64,000 nt of DNA from the NCBI GenBank assembly GCA_001789965.1, contig MGBA01000021.1, forward strand, positions 153,262 through 217,261, given 5' to 3'. Of this stretch, positions 26,092-36,879 are shown one piece after another (position 1 is the stretch's first letter; each line of letters begins with the position of its first letter). This DNA is from Candidatus Roizmanbacteria bacterium RIFCSPLOWO2_02_FULL_40_13 (GTDB lineage Bacteria; Patescibacteriota; Microgenomatia; UBA1406; GWC2-37-13). The position numbers were made by a program, and so were the translations under genes. Under the pieces are notes generated by a model. It was not told the origin of the DNA and searched no databases. It saw only the letters and a list, made by a program, of their open reading frames with translations.

Positions 26092-27394
26092 TATGAAAGA
26101 TTACGTTCCGGTTATTGGACTAGAAATACATGTGGAGCTTTCGACAAAGTCGAAGATGTTTTGTCAATGTTCGGCAGATTTCTTTGGAAAAAGACCAAAC
26201 TCATTGGTTTGCCCGGTCTGCCTTGGTCTTCCGGGAGCTTTGCCGGTTCCGAATAAAAAAGCAGTGGAGTGGACGGTTAAGATAGGAAAAGCCTTAAATT
26301 GTAAAATCAATCCTGAGTCAAAATTTGACCGCAAACACTACTTCTATCCCGATTTACCAAAGGGGTACCAGATTAGCCAATATGACGAACCAATTGCGGT
26401 AGGTGGCTTTTTAGAAGCTAACAAAAAGAAATTTCGAATTCACAGAGTTCACTTAGAAGAAGACACGGGGAAATTAACCCATGAGGGAAAGGATTCTTTA
26501 GTTGATTTCAACAGATCGGGAGTTCCCCTAGTAGAAATTGTAACTGAACCGGATTTCACAAACTCAGAGGATGTTGTGGCGTTCCTGAAAGAGCTCCATA
26601 CGATAATAAAAGAGTATTTGCAGGTTTCAGACGCCAATATGGATCAGGGATCTATGAGACTGGAGCCAAACATTTCCATTAAGAAAGTTGATGACAAGAA
26701 TCTACCAAACTACAAAGTTGAAGTGAAAAACATCAACTCATTTAACTTTGTAAAAAGAGCAATTGAATTCGAATTAAAACGGCAGTTAGAGTTGCTCCAA
26801 AAAGGAGAAACACCAATACAGGAAACAAGAGGGTTTAATGAAAAAAAAGGAATTACCGTTCCGCAAAGAACAAAAGAGGGAGCTGAAGATTATCGTTACT
26901 TTCCGGAGCCGGATATTCCTCCTCTTTCTTTCACGCAAAAATATGTAGAAGAAGTTGAGATTCCTGAACTTCCAGCTCAAAAAACAAAAAGATATGAAAA
27001 AAACTACAACCTGAGAGAACACGACGCTTTCATCCTAACTAGGGATGGCAAAATGGCGACATATTTTGAAAAAGTAATGGAGGAAATTAGAGACAAAGCA
27101 AAAGGTCAGAAAGTGGCAAACTTAATAATTAATAAAAAGATAGACTCTACTGCTTCAGTAAAAGAGTTAACAGAGAAGTTAAAAGATCAATCGGAAGGAA
27201 GAAAGACAGATTTAGGTTCATTAGAATCTGCTATAGTAGCAGTGCTTGAAGGACACCCAAAGGAGATAAAGGAATACCAATCAGGAAAAGAAAATATAAT
27301 CATGTTCTTTGTGGGCCAAGTGATGAGAGAGATGAAAGGACAAGCTAATCCACAGGTCGTAAAGCAAGAGTTAGAAAAAAAATTGAAGAAATAA
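26084..27394 (+). CDS. gatB: GatB, tRNA-binding subunit of Asp/Glu-tRNA amidotransferase
   Basis: 436 residues. VIGLEIHVELSTKSKMFC opens the cradle domain, with zinc ligands as C-x-C (27, 29) and C-x-x-C (43, 46). DRKHYFYPDLPKGYQISQYD and VPLVEIVTEPD are the ATP/kinase-site blocks. The C-terminal YqeY-like tail is kept (FFVGQVMREMKGQANP). It phosphorylates and amidates the mischarged tRNA. A second in-frame ATG at 26093 is also possible. It is a little shorter than the usual 470-480 residues. Confidence 0.96.
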   Translation: MIDMKDYVPVIGLEIHVELSTKSKMFCQCSADFFGKRPNSLVCPVCLGLPGALPVPNKKAVEWTVKIGKALNCKINPESKFDRKHYFYPDLPKGYQISQYDEPIAVGGFLEANKKKFRIHRVHLEEDTGKLTHEGKDSLVDFNRSGVPLVEIVTEPDFTNSEDVVAFLKELHTIIKEYLQVSDANMDQGSMRLEPNISIKKVDDKNLPNYKVEVKNINSFNFVKRAIEFELKRQLELLQKGETPIQETRGFNEKKGITVPQRTKEGAEDYRYFPEPDIPPLSFTQKYVEEVEIPELPAQKTKRYEKNYNLREHDAFILTRDGKMATYFEKVMEEIRDKAKGQKVANLIINKKIDSTASVKELTEKLKDQSEGRKTDLGSLESAIVAVLEGHPKEIKEYQSGKENIIMFFVGQVMREMKGQANPQVVKQELEKKLKK

Positions 27395-27395
27395 T

Positions 27396-30300
27396 ATGTC
27401 GTTTGTACATCTGCATAATCATACCGAATTTTCCCTACTGGATGGAATGGCAAGAGTTGAGGAAAGTATTCAGAAAGCAAAAGAGCTTGGAATGCCTGCA
27501 TTGGCGATCACCGACCACGGAGCATTATACGGAGCTTTCAAGTTTTTTCTAAAAGCAAAGGAATATGGAGTAAAACCGATAATAGGAGTTGAAGCATATA
27601 AAGCAAAAAATTCAAGATTCGATAAACAGATAAGTATTGACCGAGATCAAAATCATCTTATTCTTCTGGCAAAAAACCTAAACGGATATCAAAATCTTAT
27701 GAAACTGGTTACCCAGGCTCACCTTGAAGGTTTTTACTACAAACCCCGAATAGATTTTGACCTTCTGGAAAAATACGGAGAAGGACTGATCGCACTTTCT
27801 GGATGCTTGAAGGGAGAGCTTCCACAATTAATAATGGAAAATCAAACGACAGAGGCAGATAAAGTTTTGAAGAAATATTTACAAATCTTTGGTAAGAATT
27901 TTTATATAGAGATACAAAGACACCCAAAAATGCCCGAACTCGATAGTGTTAATGAGCAACTAATAAAACTTTCACGAAAACATGCCGTCCCGCTTGTAGC
28001 TACAAACGACGTACACTACATAAACAAAGACGACGCATACGCACAGGAAATTCTGCTCTGTATCCAAACACAAAGAACGATTTTGGAAAACAACCGGCCG
28101 CTTTCAATGTATAACAACCCCGACTTCTATTTTAAAAGCGCATCAGAGATGAAAGGACAGTTTTTAGATCTTCCTGAAGCAATCGATAACACCGTAAAAA
28201 TAGCCGAAGAGTGCAACCTTGAAATTCCCTATGGAAACTGGATTCTTCCCCGTTTTGAAACTCCAAAAGGCGAAACAGCAGCGCAATATCTGAAAGAGCT
28301 TGTTGAAAAAAAGGCACACAGATTGAAAGACTCAAAAGGAAAAGAGGTGCAGGATCGAACAAAATATGAGTTGGATATTATTACGTCAAAGGGCTATTCG
28401 ACATATTTTCTTATAGTGCAGGATTTTGTGAACTGGGCAAAGGAAAATCACATCATGGTTGGTCCCGGAAGAGGTTCGGTGGCAGGATCATTGGTCGCTT
28501 ACATTCTTGGAATAACAGATATCAATCCTTTACTTTACAACGTGCCATTCGAACGGTTCCTGAATCCTGAACGTCCCACACCACCTGATATCGATATTGA
28601 CTTTGCAGACATACGCCGCGATGACGTACTTCATTACGTAAGACAAAAATATGGAGAGGATAGGGTTGCACAAATCATTACATTTGGAACAATGGAGGCG
28701 AGATTAGTGGTCAGGGACGTTGCACGCGCCCTCGGTTGGTCATATTCACAAGCAGACAGACTCGCAAAAATGATTCCTCCTGGACGTCAAGGCTTTTCCA
28801 TGTCAATCGCTCAAGCTCTGGAAGAATCCAGCGTTCTCAAATTCGCATATCAAACTGAGCCGGAAACAAAGAAGCTACTGGATATTGCGCAAAAACTGGA
28901 AGGTCTTCCTCGCCATGCATCAACTCACGCCGCAGGAATAGTGATATCTGATAAACCATTAACAGAGTACGTTCCACTTCAAAAAGAAAACAAGGAGGGA
29001 AAAATTATCACGCAGTACGACATGTACTGTCTTGATTTAAATGCAGTTTCTTCAAACCAAGCCATTGGACTTCTTAAAGTTGATCTCTTAGGTTTGCGAA
29101 ACTTAACAATTCTTGAAGAAACCCTTAAGTACGTAGAAAAGACTACTGGAAAGAAGATTAATATTCACGAAGTTCCTCTTGATGATAAAAAAGCTTACGA
29201 GTTGGTAAGTGAGGGAAAAACCATCGGAGTCTTTCAGCTTGAATCTACAGGAATGCGGAGACTCGCGAAGGATCTCAAGCCAAATAAATTAAGCGATATT
29301 ATTGCAATGGTCGCACTATTCCGTCCTGGCCCAATGGAGCTTATTCCGATCTTTCTTGAAGGAAAAAGTAATCCGCAAGGAGTTCGGTATCTTCACCAAG
29401 ACTTAAAGCCGATTCTAGAGGAAACATATGGAGTCCTCGTGTACCAAGAGCAGGTTATGGAGCTTGCAAATAAACTCGCAGGGTACAGCATGAGCGAAGC
29501 GGATAATTTCCGACTTGCAGTAGGAAAAAAGAAAAAAGGGCTCATGAAGATAGAAAAAGAGAAATTTATTAAGGGCGCCATAAAAAATAAATATTCAAAA
29601 TCCCTTGCAGATAAAATATTTAACTTCATTGAAAAATTTGCCGCCTATGGTTTCAATAAACCCCACTCAACCTCCTATGCGCTTATTGCATACTGGACCG
29701 CTTACATGAAAGCCAATTATCCTGCGGAATTTATGACTGCGCTTCTTACGGCAGAACTACAGGGTATTGCAGGTCCAATGAGAGAGATAAAAATGGCGCA
29801 GGCCCTTGAAGAATGTAGAAGAATGAAAATAAAGGTCCTGCCGCCTGACATTAACCGTTCTTACGAAAGTTTCCGAATTGAAGGAAACGGAGTGCGTTTC
29901 GGATTATCTGCGATTAAGAATGTCGGACATGCTGCTATAGAGTCTATAGTTGAGGCGAGAAACAAAGGAGATTTCAGAGGATTTAAGGATTTTCTCTTAA
30001 GAGTGGATCTACGCAAAGTAAATAAAAGAACCGTTGAAAGTCTCATAAAAACCTCAGCGTTCAGTAAATTTGGCAATAGAGCCACTTTATTGTCAGTATA
30101 TCCAAAGTTGGTAAAAGAAATAGGAGAATTAAAAGTTGATAAAGAAAAAGGTCAATCTGGTTTGTTTGATGTTGCAGGTCGCGATGAAGTCCTAAAGGAC
30201 AACTTTGAAGAGATAAAGGAATTTACGGAAGATGAGATTTTCGCAATGGAAAAGGAAGTCATAGGCTTTCTTATAAATAAAAATCCTCTGGAAAAATTTA

Positions 30301-30611
30301 AAGAAATTGTTGAAAAAAAAGCCACTAAAAAAATAGGAGAGATCTCAAGAGATGATCTGAATCAAAAATTGGTTTTGGTGGGAATTATAAGCGGAAAAAA
30401 AGTAATCAAAACCAAAAAAAATAATGATGAGATGGCTTTTGTTACCCTATTTGATGAAACAGGCTCTGTAGAAACAGTAGTTTTTCCCTCGCTTTATAAA
30501 AAACTTCTTTCCGTGCTCGCCATCAACCAAGTCCTTATATTTAAGGGCAGTATTACCGAGAAAGACGATAGAATCTCTATGATTATGGATGTTGCAATGA
30601 AATTATCTTAA
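27396..30611 (+). CDS. dnaE: DNA polymerase III alpha subunit (DnaE)
   Basis: 1071 residues, C-family replicative polymerase. The N-terminal PHP domain keeps its metal-site signatures (VHLHNHTEFSLLDG with His5 and His7, ITDHGALYG, TNDVHYI), so it may still have proofreading nuclease activity, unlike E. coli DnaE. The palm carries GPGRGSVAGSLVAY and PDIDIDF; the fingers follow. HASTHAAGIVIS, YGFNKPHSTSYA and the C-terminal OB fold (VLVGIISGKKVIKT) complete the DnaE1 order. It starts 1 base after gatB and ends 6 bases before the ATP synthase operon. Confidence 0.97.
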   Translation: MSFVHLHNHTEFSLLDGMARVEESIQKAKELGMPALAITDHGALYGAFKFFLKAKEYGVKPIIGVEAYKAKNSRFDKQISIDRDQNHLILLAKNLNGYQNLMKLVTQAHLEGFYYKPRIDFDLLEKYGEGLIALSGCLKGELPQLIMENQTTEADKVLKKYLQIFGKNFYIEIQRHPKMPELDSVNEQLIKLSRKHAVPLVATNDVHYINKDDAYAQEILLCIQTQRTILENNRPLSMYNNPDFYFKSASEMKGQFLDLPEAIDNTVKIAEECNLEIPYGNWILPRFETPKGETAAQYLKELVEKKAHRLKDSKGKEVQDRTKYELDIITSKGYSTYFLIVQDFVNWAKENHIMVGPGRGSVAGSLVAYILGITDINPLLYNVPFERFLNPERPTPPDIDIDFADIRRDDVLHYVRQKYGEDRVAQIITFGTMEARLVVRDVARALGWSYSQADRLAKMIPPGRQGFSMSIAQALEESSVLKFAYQTEPETKKLLDIAQKLEGLPRHASTHAAGIVISDKPLTEYVPLQKENKEGKIITQYDMYCLDLNAVSSNQAIGLLKVDLLGLRNLTILEETLKYVEKTTGKKINIHEVPLDDKKAYELVSEGKTIGVFQLESTGMRRLAKDLKPNKLSDIIAMVALFRPGPMELIPIFLEGKSNPQGVRYLHQDLKPILEETYGVLVYQEQVMELANKLAGYSMSEADNFRLAVGKKKKGLMKIEKEKFIKGAIKNKYSKSLADKIFNFIEKFAAYGFNKPHSTSYALIAYWTAYMKANYPAEFMTALLTAELQGIAGPMREIKMAQALEECRRMKIKVLPPDINRSYESFRIEGNGVRFGLSAIKNVGHAAIESIVEARNKGDFRGFKDFLLRVDLRKVNKRTVESLIKTSAFSKFGNRATLLSVYPKLVKEIGELKVDKEKGQSGLFDVAGRDEVLKDNFEEIKEFTEDEIFAMEKEVIGFLINKNPLEKFKEIVEKKATKKIGEISRDDLNQKLVLVGIISGKKVIKTKKNNDEMAFVTLFDETGSVETVVFPSLYKKLLSVLAINQVLIFKGSITEKDDRISMIMDVAMKLS

Positions 30612-30617
30612 AATGAG

Positions 30618-30863
30618 ATGCAATCAGAAGATAAGTTTATCACGAAAGTAGCATCGCGAAAATTCAACACAAAAGAGAAAAAAATAATAAATCCTGTATA
30701 CTTTAATGTAGGAATTTATCTAATCATTCCTTTTTTACTTGGAATTTTTGCTGGAATTAAATTAGACGAAAAGTTTAATTCGAAGCCGTTTTTTGCAATA
30801 ATTGGAATAATTTTGGGAACCGCAAGTTCGCTTTACAACCTTTGGAAATTGACTAAAGAATAG
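30618..30863 (+). CDS. AtpZ/AtpI-like small membrane protein of the ATP synthase operon
   Basis: 81 residues. Two membrane hairpin segments (YLIIPFLLGIFAGIKLDEKF and FFAIIGIILGTASSLYNLW) with the G-x-x-x-D-x-x-F spacing of the PF09527 ATPase gene1 family. Such proteins help assemble the c ring or carry magnesium or calcium. The first gene of the atp operon is the usual place for it. Identity is low, so family membership rests on topology and position. Confidence 0.75.
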   Translation: MQSEDKFITKVASRKFNTKEKKIINPVYFNVGIYLIIPFLLGIFAGIKLDEKFNSKPFFAIIGIILGTASSLYNLWKLTKE

Positions 30864-30870
30864 AAAAGAC

Positions 30871-31632
30871 ATGACACCAGAACATAAACCCGCAGGACCT
30901 CATATCAGTATTCACGCTGACACGATAACTTCATTCATGGGTTTTCATGTTACCAACGCGCTTCTTTTATCAATAATTGTCTTCGTTGTTTTCCTTATAG
31001 TCGCAATTAAATACAAGCAAGAATCCACAAAACCAAACAAAAGTAATTTTTTCTACTTTATAACCTTCGTTCTTCGGGCCATTTACACTCTTTTTCGATC
31101 CGTTTTAGGAGAAAAAACAAATTATTTTTTTCCTCTAGCTGGTTCATTCTTCTTCTTTATTCTTTTACAAAATGAATTTGGTCTTTTACCAGGTGTCGGA
31201 AGTGTTTTGATAAAGGTTCAGGAAGGACATCAGGAAGCGCTTGTGCCGCTGCTACGTGGAAATACTACTGATCTCAATACGACCCTGGCTCTTGCCCTAA
31301 TTTCAGTAACTTTTTCACAGTACGTTGGCATAAAACACTTGGGCTTTATCGGCTATTTGAAAAAATTTATTAATCTGAAAAGCCCCATGGCATTTTTCAC
31401 TGGTATAATGGAGACAATTTCAGAGTTTTCAAAGGTTATTTCTTTTTCGTTTCGTTTATTTGGAAATATTTTCGCAGGAGAAGTTATACTTACTATAATG
31501 GCATTTTTGATACCCGTACTTGTTTCTTTTCCCTTTCTACTCTTTGAAGTTTTTATCGGTATAATTCAAGCTCTTGTTTTTGCCATGTTATCAACCGTAT
31601 TCTTTAGTCTAGCAATGGAAAAGGCTCATTAA
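30871..31632 (+). CDS. atpB: ATP synthase subunit a
   Basis: 253 residues with about six membrane helices. The key block SFSFRLFGNIFAGEVIL holds the essential stator arginine and the following Gly/Asn residues; PLAGSFFFFILLQNEFGLLPG is the family N-terminal half. Subunit a provides the two proton half-channels next to the c ring. Gene order Z-B-E-F-H-A-G-D-C is the standard bacterial one. Confidence 0.95.
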   Translation: MTPEHKPAGPHISIHADTITSFMGFHVTNALLLSIIVFVVFLIVAIKYKQESTKPNKSNFFYFITFVLRAIYTLFRSVLGEKTNYFFPLAGSFFFFILLQNEFGLLPGVGSVLIKVQEGHQEALVPLLRGNTTDLNTTLALALISVTFSQYVGIKHLGFIGYLKKFINLKSPMAFFTGIMETISEFSKVISFSFRLFGNIFAGEVILTIMAFLIPVLVSFPFLLFEVFIGIIQALVFAMLSTVFFSLAMEKAH

Positions 31633-31665
31633 GAGTCGATTTGTATATATGTATATTAAATTGCC

Positions 31666-31673
31666 AGGAGGTG
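31666..31673 (+). promoter_or_regulatory. Strong Shine-Dalgarno of atpE
   Basis: AGGAGGTG ends 7 bases before the atpE ATG, in the longest gap of the operon (48 bases). It suits the need for many c subunits per complex. The gap also has an AT-rich TATATT stretch that might act as an internal promoter, which is uncertain. Confidence 0.85.
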
Positions 31674-31680
31674 AAACTGA

Positions 31681-31908
<228 letters not shown>

Positions 31909-31915
31909 TTCCACT

Positions 31916-32419
31916 ATGGAAGGTTTAGGAATTGATTTAAAGTTGCTTATTGCTCAGATCATTAATTTTGGTCTGTTTTTCTATGTGTTCAAGCGCTTTC
32001 TCGCAAAGCCGTTTGTCAGCTTCATCGATGAAGAAAAACAAAAAGAAGCGGAACGGGAAACGTCTCTTCAAAAAGCAAAAAAGCTCGAAGATGAACTACT
32101 TAAAAAAGAACAACAAGCCCAAGAAAAGGCAAGAAAAGAAGCTCAAGAGATCGTAAAAGAAGCAAAACAAACAGCAGAAAAGTTGAAAGAAAATATTCTT
32201 TCCCAAGCCCAGGAAGAAGGCCAAGAGATAAAGAAAAAAGCTCAAAAGCAAATAGAACTGGAAAAAGAGACGATTTACGCCGATGCAAAAGAAAAAGTAG
32301 CAAAATTAAGTCTATTTATCGTTCAAAACACTTTGCGGGAAGTGCTTTCGGACGACTTAAGAAAAAAAATAACCGAAAGAATACTTAAAAATTCCTCCAA
32401 ACACATAAAATTATCATGA
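31916..32419 (+). CDS. atpF: ATP synthase subunit b
   Basis: 167 residues: one N-terminal membrane helix (about 8-28, LIAQIINFGLFFYVFKRF) and a very long charged coiled coil rich in Lys, Glu, Ala and Gln up to about residue 135. This is the peripheral stalk that links subunit a to the F1 head. Its stop overlaps atpH by 4 bases. Confidence 0.92.
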   Translation: MEGLGIDLKLLIAQIINFGLFFYVFKRFLAKPFVSFIDEEKQKEAERETSLQKAKKLEDELLKKEQQAQEKARKEAQEIVKEAKQTAEKLKENILSQAQEEGQEIKKKAQKQIELEKETIYADAKEKVAKLSLFIVQNTLREVLSDDLRKKITERILKNSSKHIKLS

Positions 32420-32700
32420 AGATAAAACAACGATTAAAAGAAGATTTAAAAAAGTATCTTTTTAAAAAACAGGAAGAAGAACAAAATAAGGTAACGATCC
32501 GTTCTGCTTACAAACTTGCAGAGGAAGAACTTAAAAGTATCGTAGAGTTATTTCCGGAATTAAAAGGAAAGGAAGTTGCGCAAATAATTGACGATTCTTT
32601 AATTGCAGGTGTAGTTATTCAACAAGGAAGCAAGGTAAGAGATCTTTCATTAAAAAGTCAACTTATGAGTTTGGAGCAAAGAATAAATGAGATCGCTTGA
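32416..32700 (+). CDS. atpH: Short ATP synthase delta subunit (C-terminal part only)
   Basis: 94 residues, about half the normal 175-180. The visible end, IIDDSLIAGVVIQQGSKVRD followed by SLKSQLMSLEQRI, is the conserved C-terminal region of delta that binds subunit b. The N-terminal six-helix domain that normally caps the alpha subunits is missing; only a basic, Glu/Lys-rich helix precedes. There is no spare sequence upstream, since the gene overlaps atpF, so this is not a wrong start. It overlaps atpA by 14 bases. Confidence 0.82.
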   Translation: MKIKQRLKEDLKKYLFKKQEEEQNKVTIRSAYKLAEEELKSIVELFPELKGKEVAQIIDDSLIAGVVIQQGSKVRDLSLKSQLMSLEQRINEIA

Positions 32701-34170
32701 TGCATACATTAAAGAAATCGAGAAGGAACTATCCACGCCAAAAGCCTCTGTTCGGGAACAAGAGATAGGGGTTCTTACGGAAATAAGAGACGGTGTAGCC
32801 ATTGTCACGGGATTAAAAGACGCTTTTTACGGGGAAATCCTTGAGTTTCAAAACGGAATAAACGGTTTCATAATTGACCTTACAGAAGACTCTGTTGGAG
32901 TGGTTATACTGGGAGACTATCTCTCACTAACCGTTGGAACGCTTGTTAAGGCAACCGGTAGAATTCTGTCTCTTTCCGTTTCGGAGAAACTTTTAGGACG
33001 GGTAATCGATCCACTTTCCAATGCTATTGATGGCGGGACGAAACTAAAGCCGGATAAATTCTACCCGATTGAGAAAATTGCACCGGGTGTGGTTTACAGA
33101 AAGTCGGTCAGTGTCCCCCTGCAAACCGGAATAAAAGCAATTGATGCGATGATTCCCGTAGGACGAGGACAGCGGGAACTTATAATCGGAGACCGCTCGA
33201 CCGGCAAATCTACGATCGCAATCGACACGATAATAAATCAAAAAAATGAGAATGTAATCTGTATTTACTGCGGAATCGGACAAAAAAACTCAAAAATTGC
33301 TTCAGTTATAGAGACACTAAAGAAAAACAAAGCATTAGATTACACGATTGTGGTATCGGCAGCTGCGTCAGACTCGGTAGCCTTACAGTATCTCGCCCCT
33401 TATTCTGCAACCGCAATCGCTGAATATTTCTTAGACAAAGGAAAAGATGTATTAGTAATTTATGACGATCTTACAAAACATGCATGGGCTTATCGTCAAA
33501 TCTCCTTAGTCTTAAGAAGGCCTGCAGGACGTGAAGCATATCCAGGAGATATTTTCTACCTTCATTCGCGACTACTTGAACGAGCTTGTAGAATTGATCC
33601 CAAATATGGAGGCGGTTCGATTACAGCACTTCCTATTATAGAAACGCTTGAGGGAGATATCTCAGGATATATACCGACCAATGTTATCTCTATTACGGAT
33701 GGACAGCTTTTTTTGGAAACGGAGCTTTTTAACAGCGACATCAGGCCTGCTATCAACGTTGGAACGTCTGTATCTCGTGTAGGTGGAAGTGCGCAGACAA
33801 AAGCAATGAAGCAAGTAGCATCCGGTTTAAAATTAGATTTGGCGCAGTATAGGTCTCTTGCAGCATTTTCTCAATTTGAATCTGATCTTGATGAAGAAAC
33901 AAAGAAATCCTTAAACCGCGGTGCAAAAGTTACGCAAATTTTAAAACAAAAAAAACATGAGCCGTATTCTCTGGGTGAACAAGTGGTGGTCTTGTGGGCA
34001 GCAACGCACGGATATCTGGATAAATTAGCGATCCATGAAGTAGAAGGATTTGAGCAGCGTTTGATGGAAGCTTTAAGAACACGAAAAAAAGATCTTTTGA
34101 AGAAAATTAACCAGAAAAAAATATTAGAAACTACAGATGAAAAAGAAATTGAAAAGTTAGTAAAGAGTAT

Positions 34171-34174
<4 letters not shown>
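32687..34174 (+). CDS. atpA: ATP synthase subunit alpha
   Basis: 495 residues. The P-loop reads GDRSTGKS (usual GDRQTGKT), followed by AIDTIINQ, and the arginine finger region is in ISVGTSVSRVGGSAQ-type sequence (NVGTSVSRVGGSAQTKAMK). It has an N-terminal beta barrel and a C-terminal helical domain. It forms the non-catalytic nucleotide sites of the F1 hexamer. The N-terminal helix that would meet the delta N-domain is present (LDAYIKEIEKEL). Confidence 0.97.
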
Positions 34175-36404
<2,230 letters not shown>

Positions 36405-36407
36405 TAC

Positions 36408-36827
36408 ATGAAAACCTTACGTTTAAGAATAATAACGCCAACTCAGATAGTACGAGATGAGGAGATTGTATCTGCGACAATCGACACAGCTGCAGGAGAA
36501 ATAACAGTATTGCCAAGACATACTAATCTGTTTTCTCTATTAAAAGAAGGCGTAATTACGATACGAAAAGAAAAGAGCCAAGAAGATCATCTTGCCATAG
36601 GTGGAGGTTACCTTGAGACTGACGGTGAACATCTGAATATTTTAGTATCACGTGCGTACGGTCAAAACGAAGTCGATCAACAACTTACTCAAAAAGCACT
36701 AGATCAAGCAAAGAAAATCTTAACAACCTCAAAAGACGATCAAGAACGTCATGAAGCCAATCTATTACTTCGTCGGTCAATAATTGACCTGAAACTGCTT
36801 AAGAAAAGACGTCAAAGAGTCCAATAA
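36408..36827 (+). CDS. atpC: ATP synthase subunit epsilon
   Basis: 139 residues: an N-terminal beta sandwich (RIITPTQIVRDEEIVSATI, GEITVLPRHTNLFSLL, AIGGGYLET) and a C-terminal helical hairpin rich in Lys, Gln and Ala. It binds gamma and the c ring and can brake ATP hydrolysis through its helices. Last gene of the operon; a 52-base gap to topA follows. Confidence 0.95.
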   Translation: MKTLRLRIITPTQIVRDEEIVSATIDTAAGEITVLPRHTNLFSLLKEGVITIRKEKSQEDHLAIGGGYLETDGEHLNILVSRAYGQNEVDQQLTQKALDQAKKILTTSKDDQERHEANLLLRRSIIDLKLLKKRRQRVQ

Positions 36828-36879
36828 GATTGCAATTACTAAAAGAACAAAGTATGGTATTTTTAATTGTTTAATTGTT

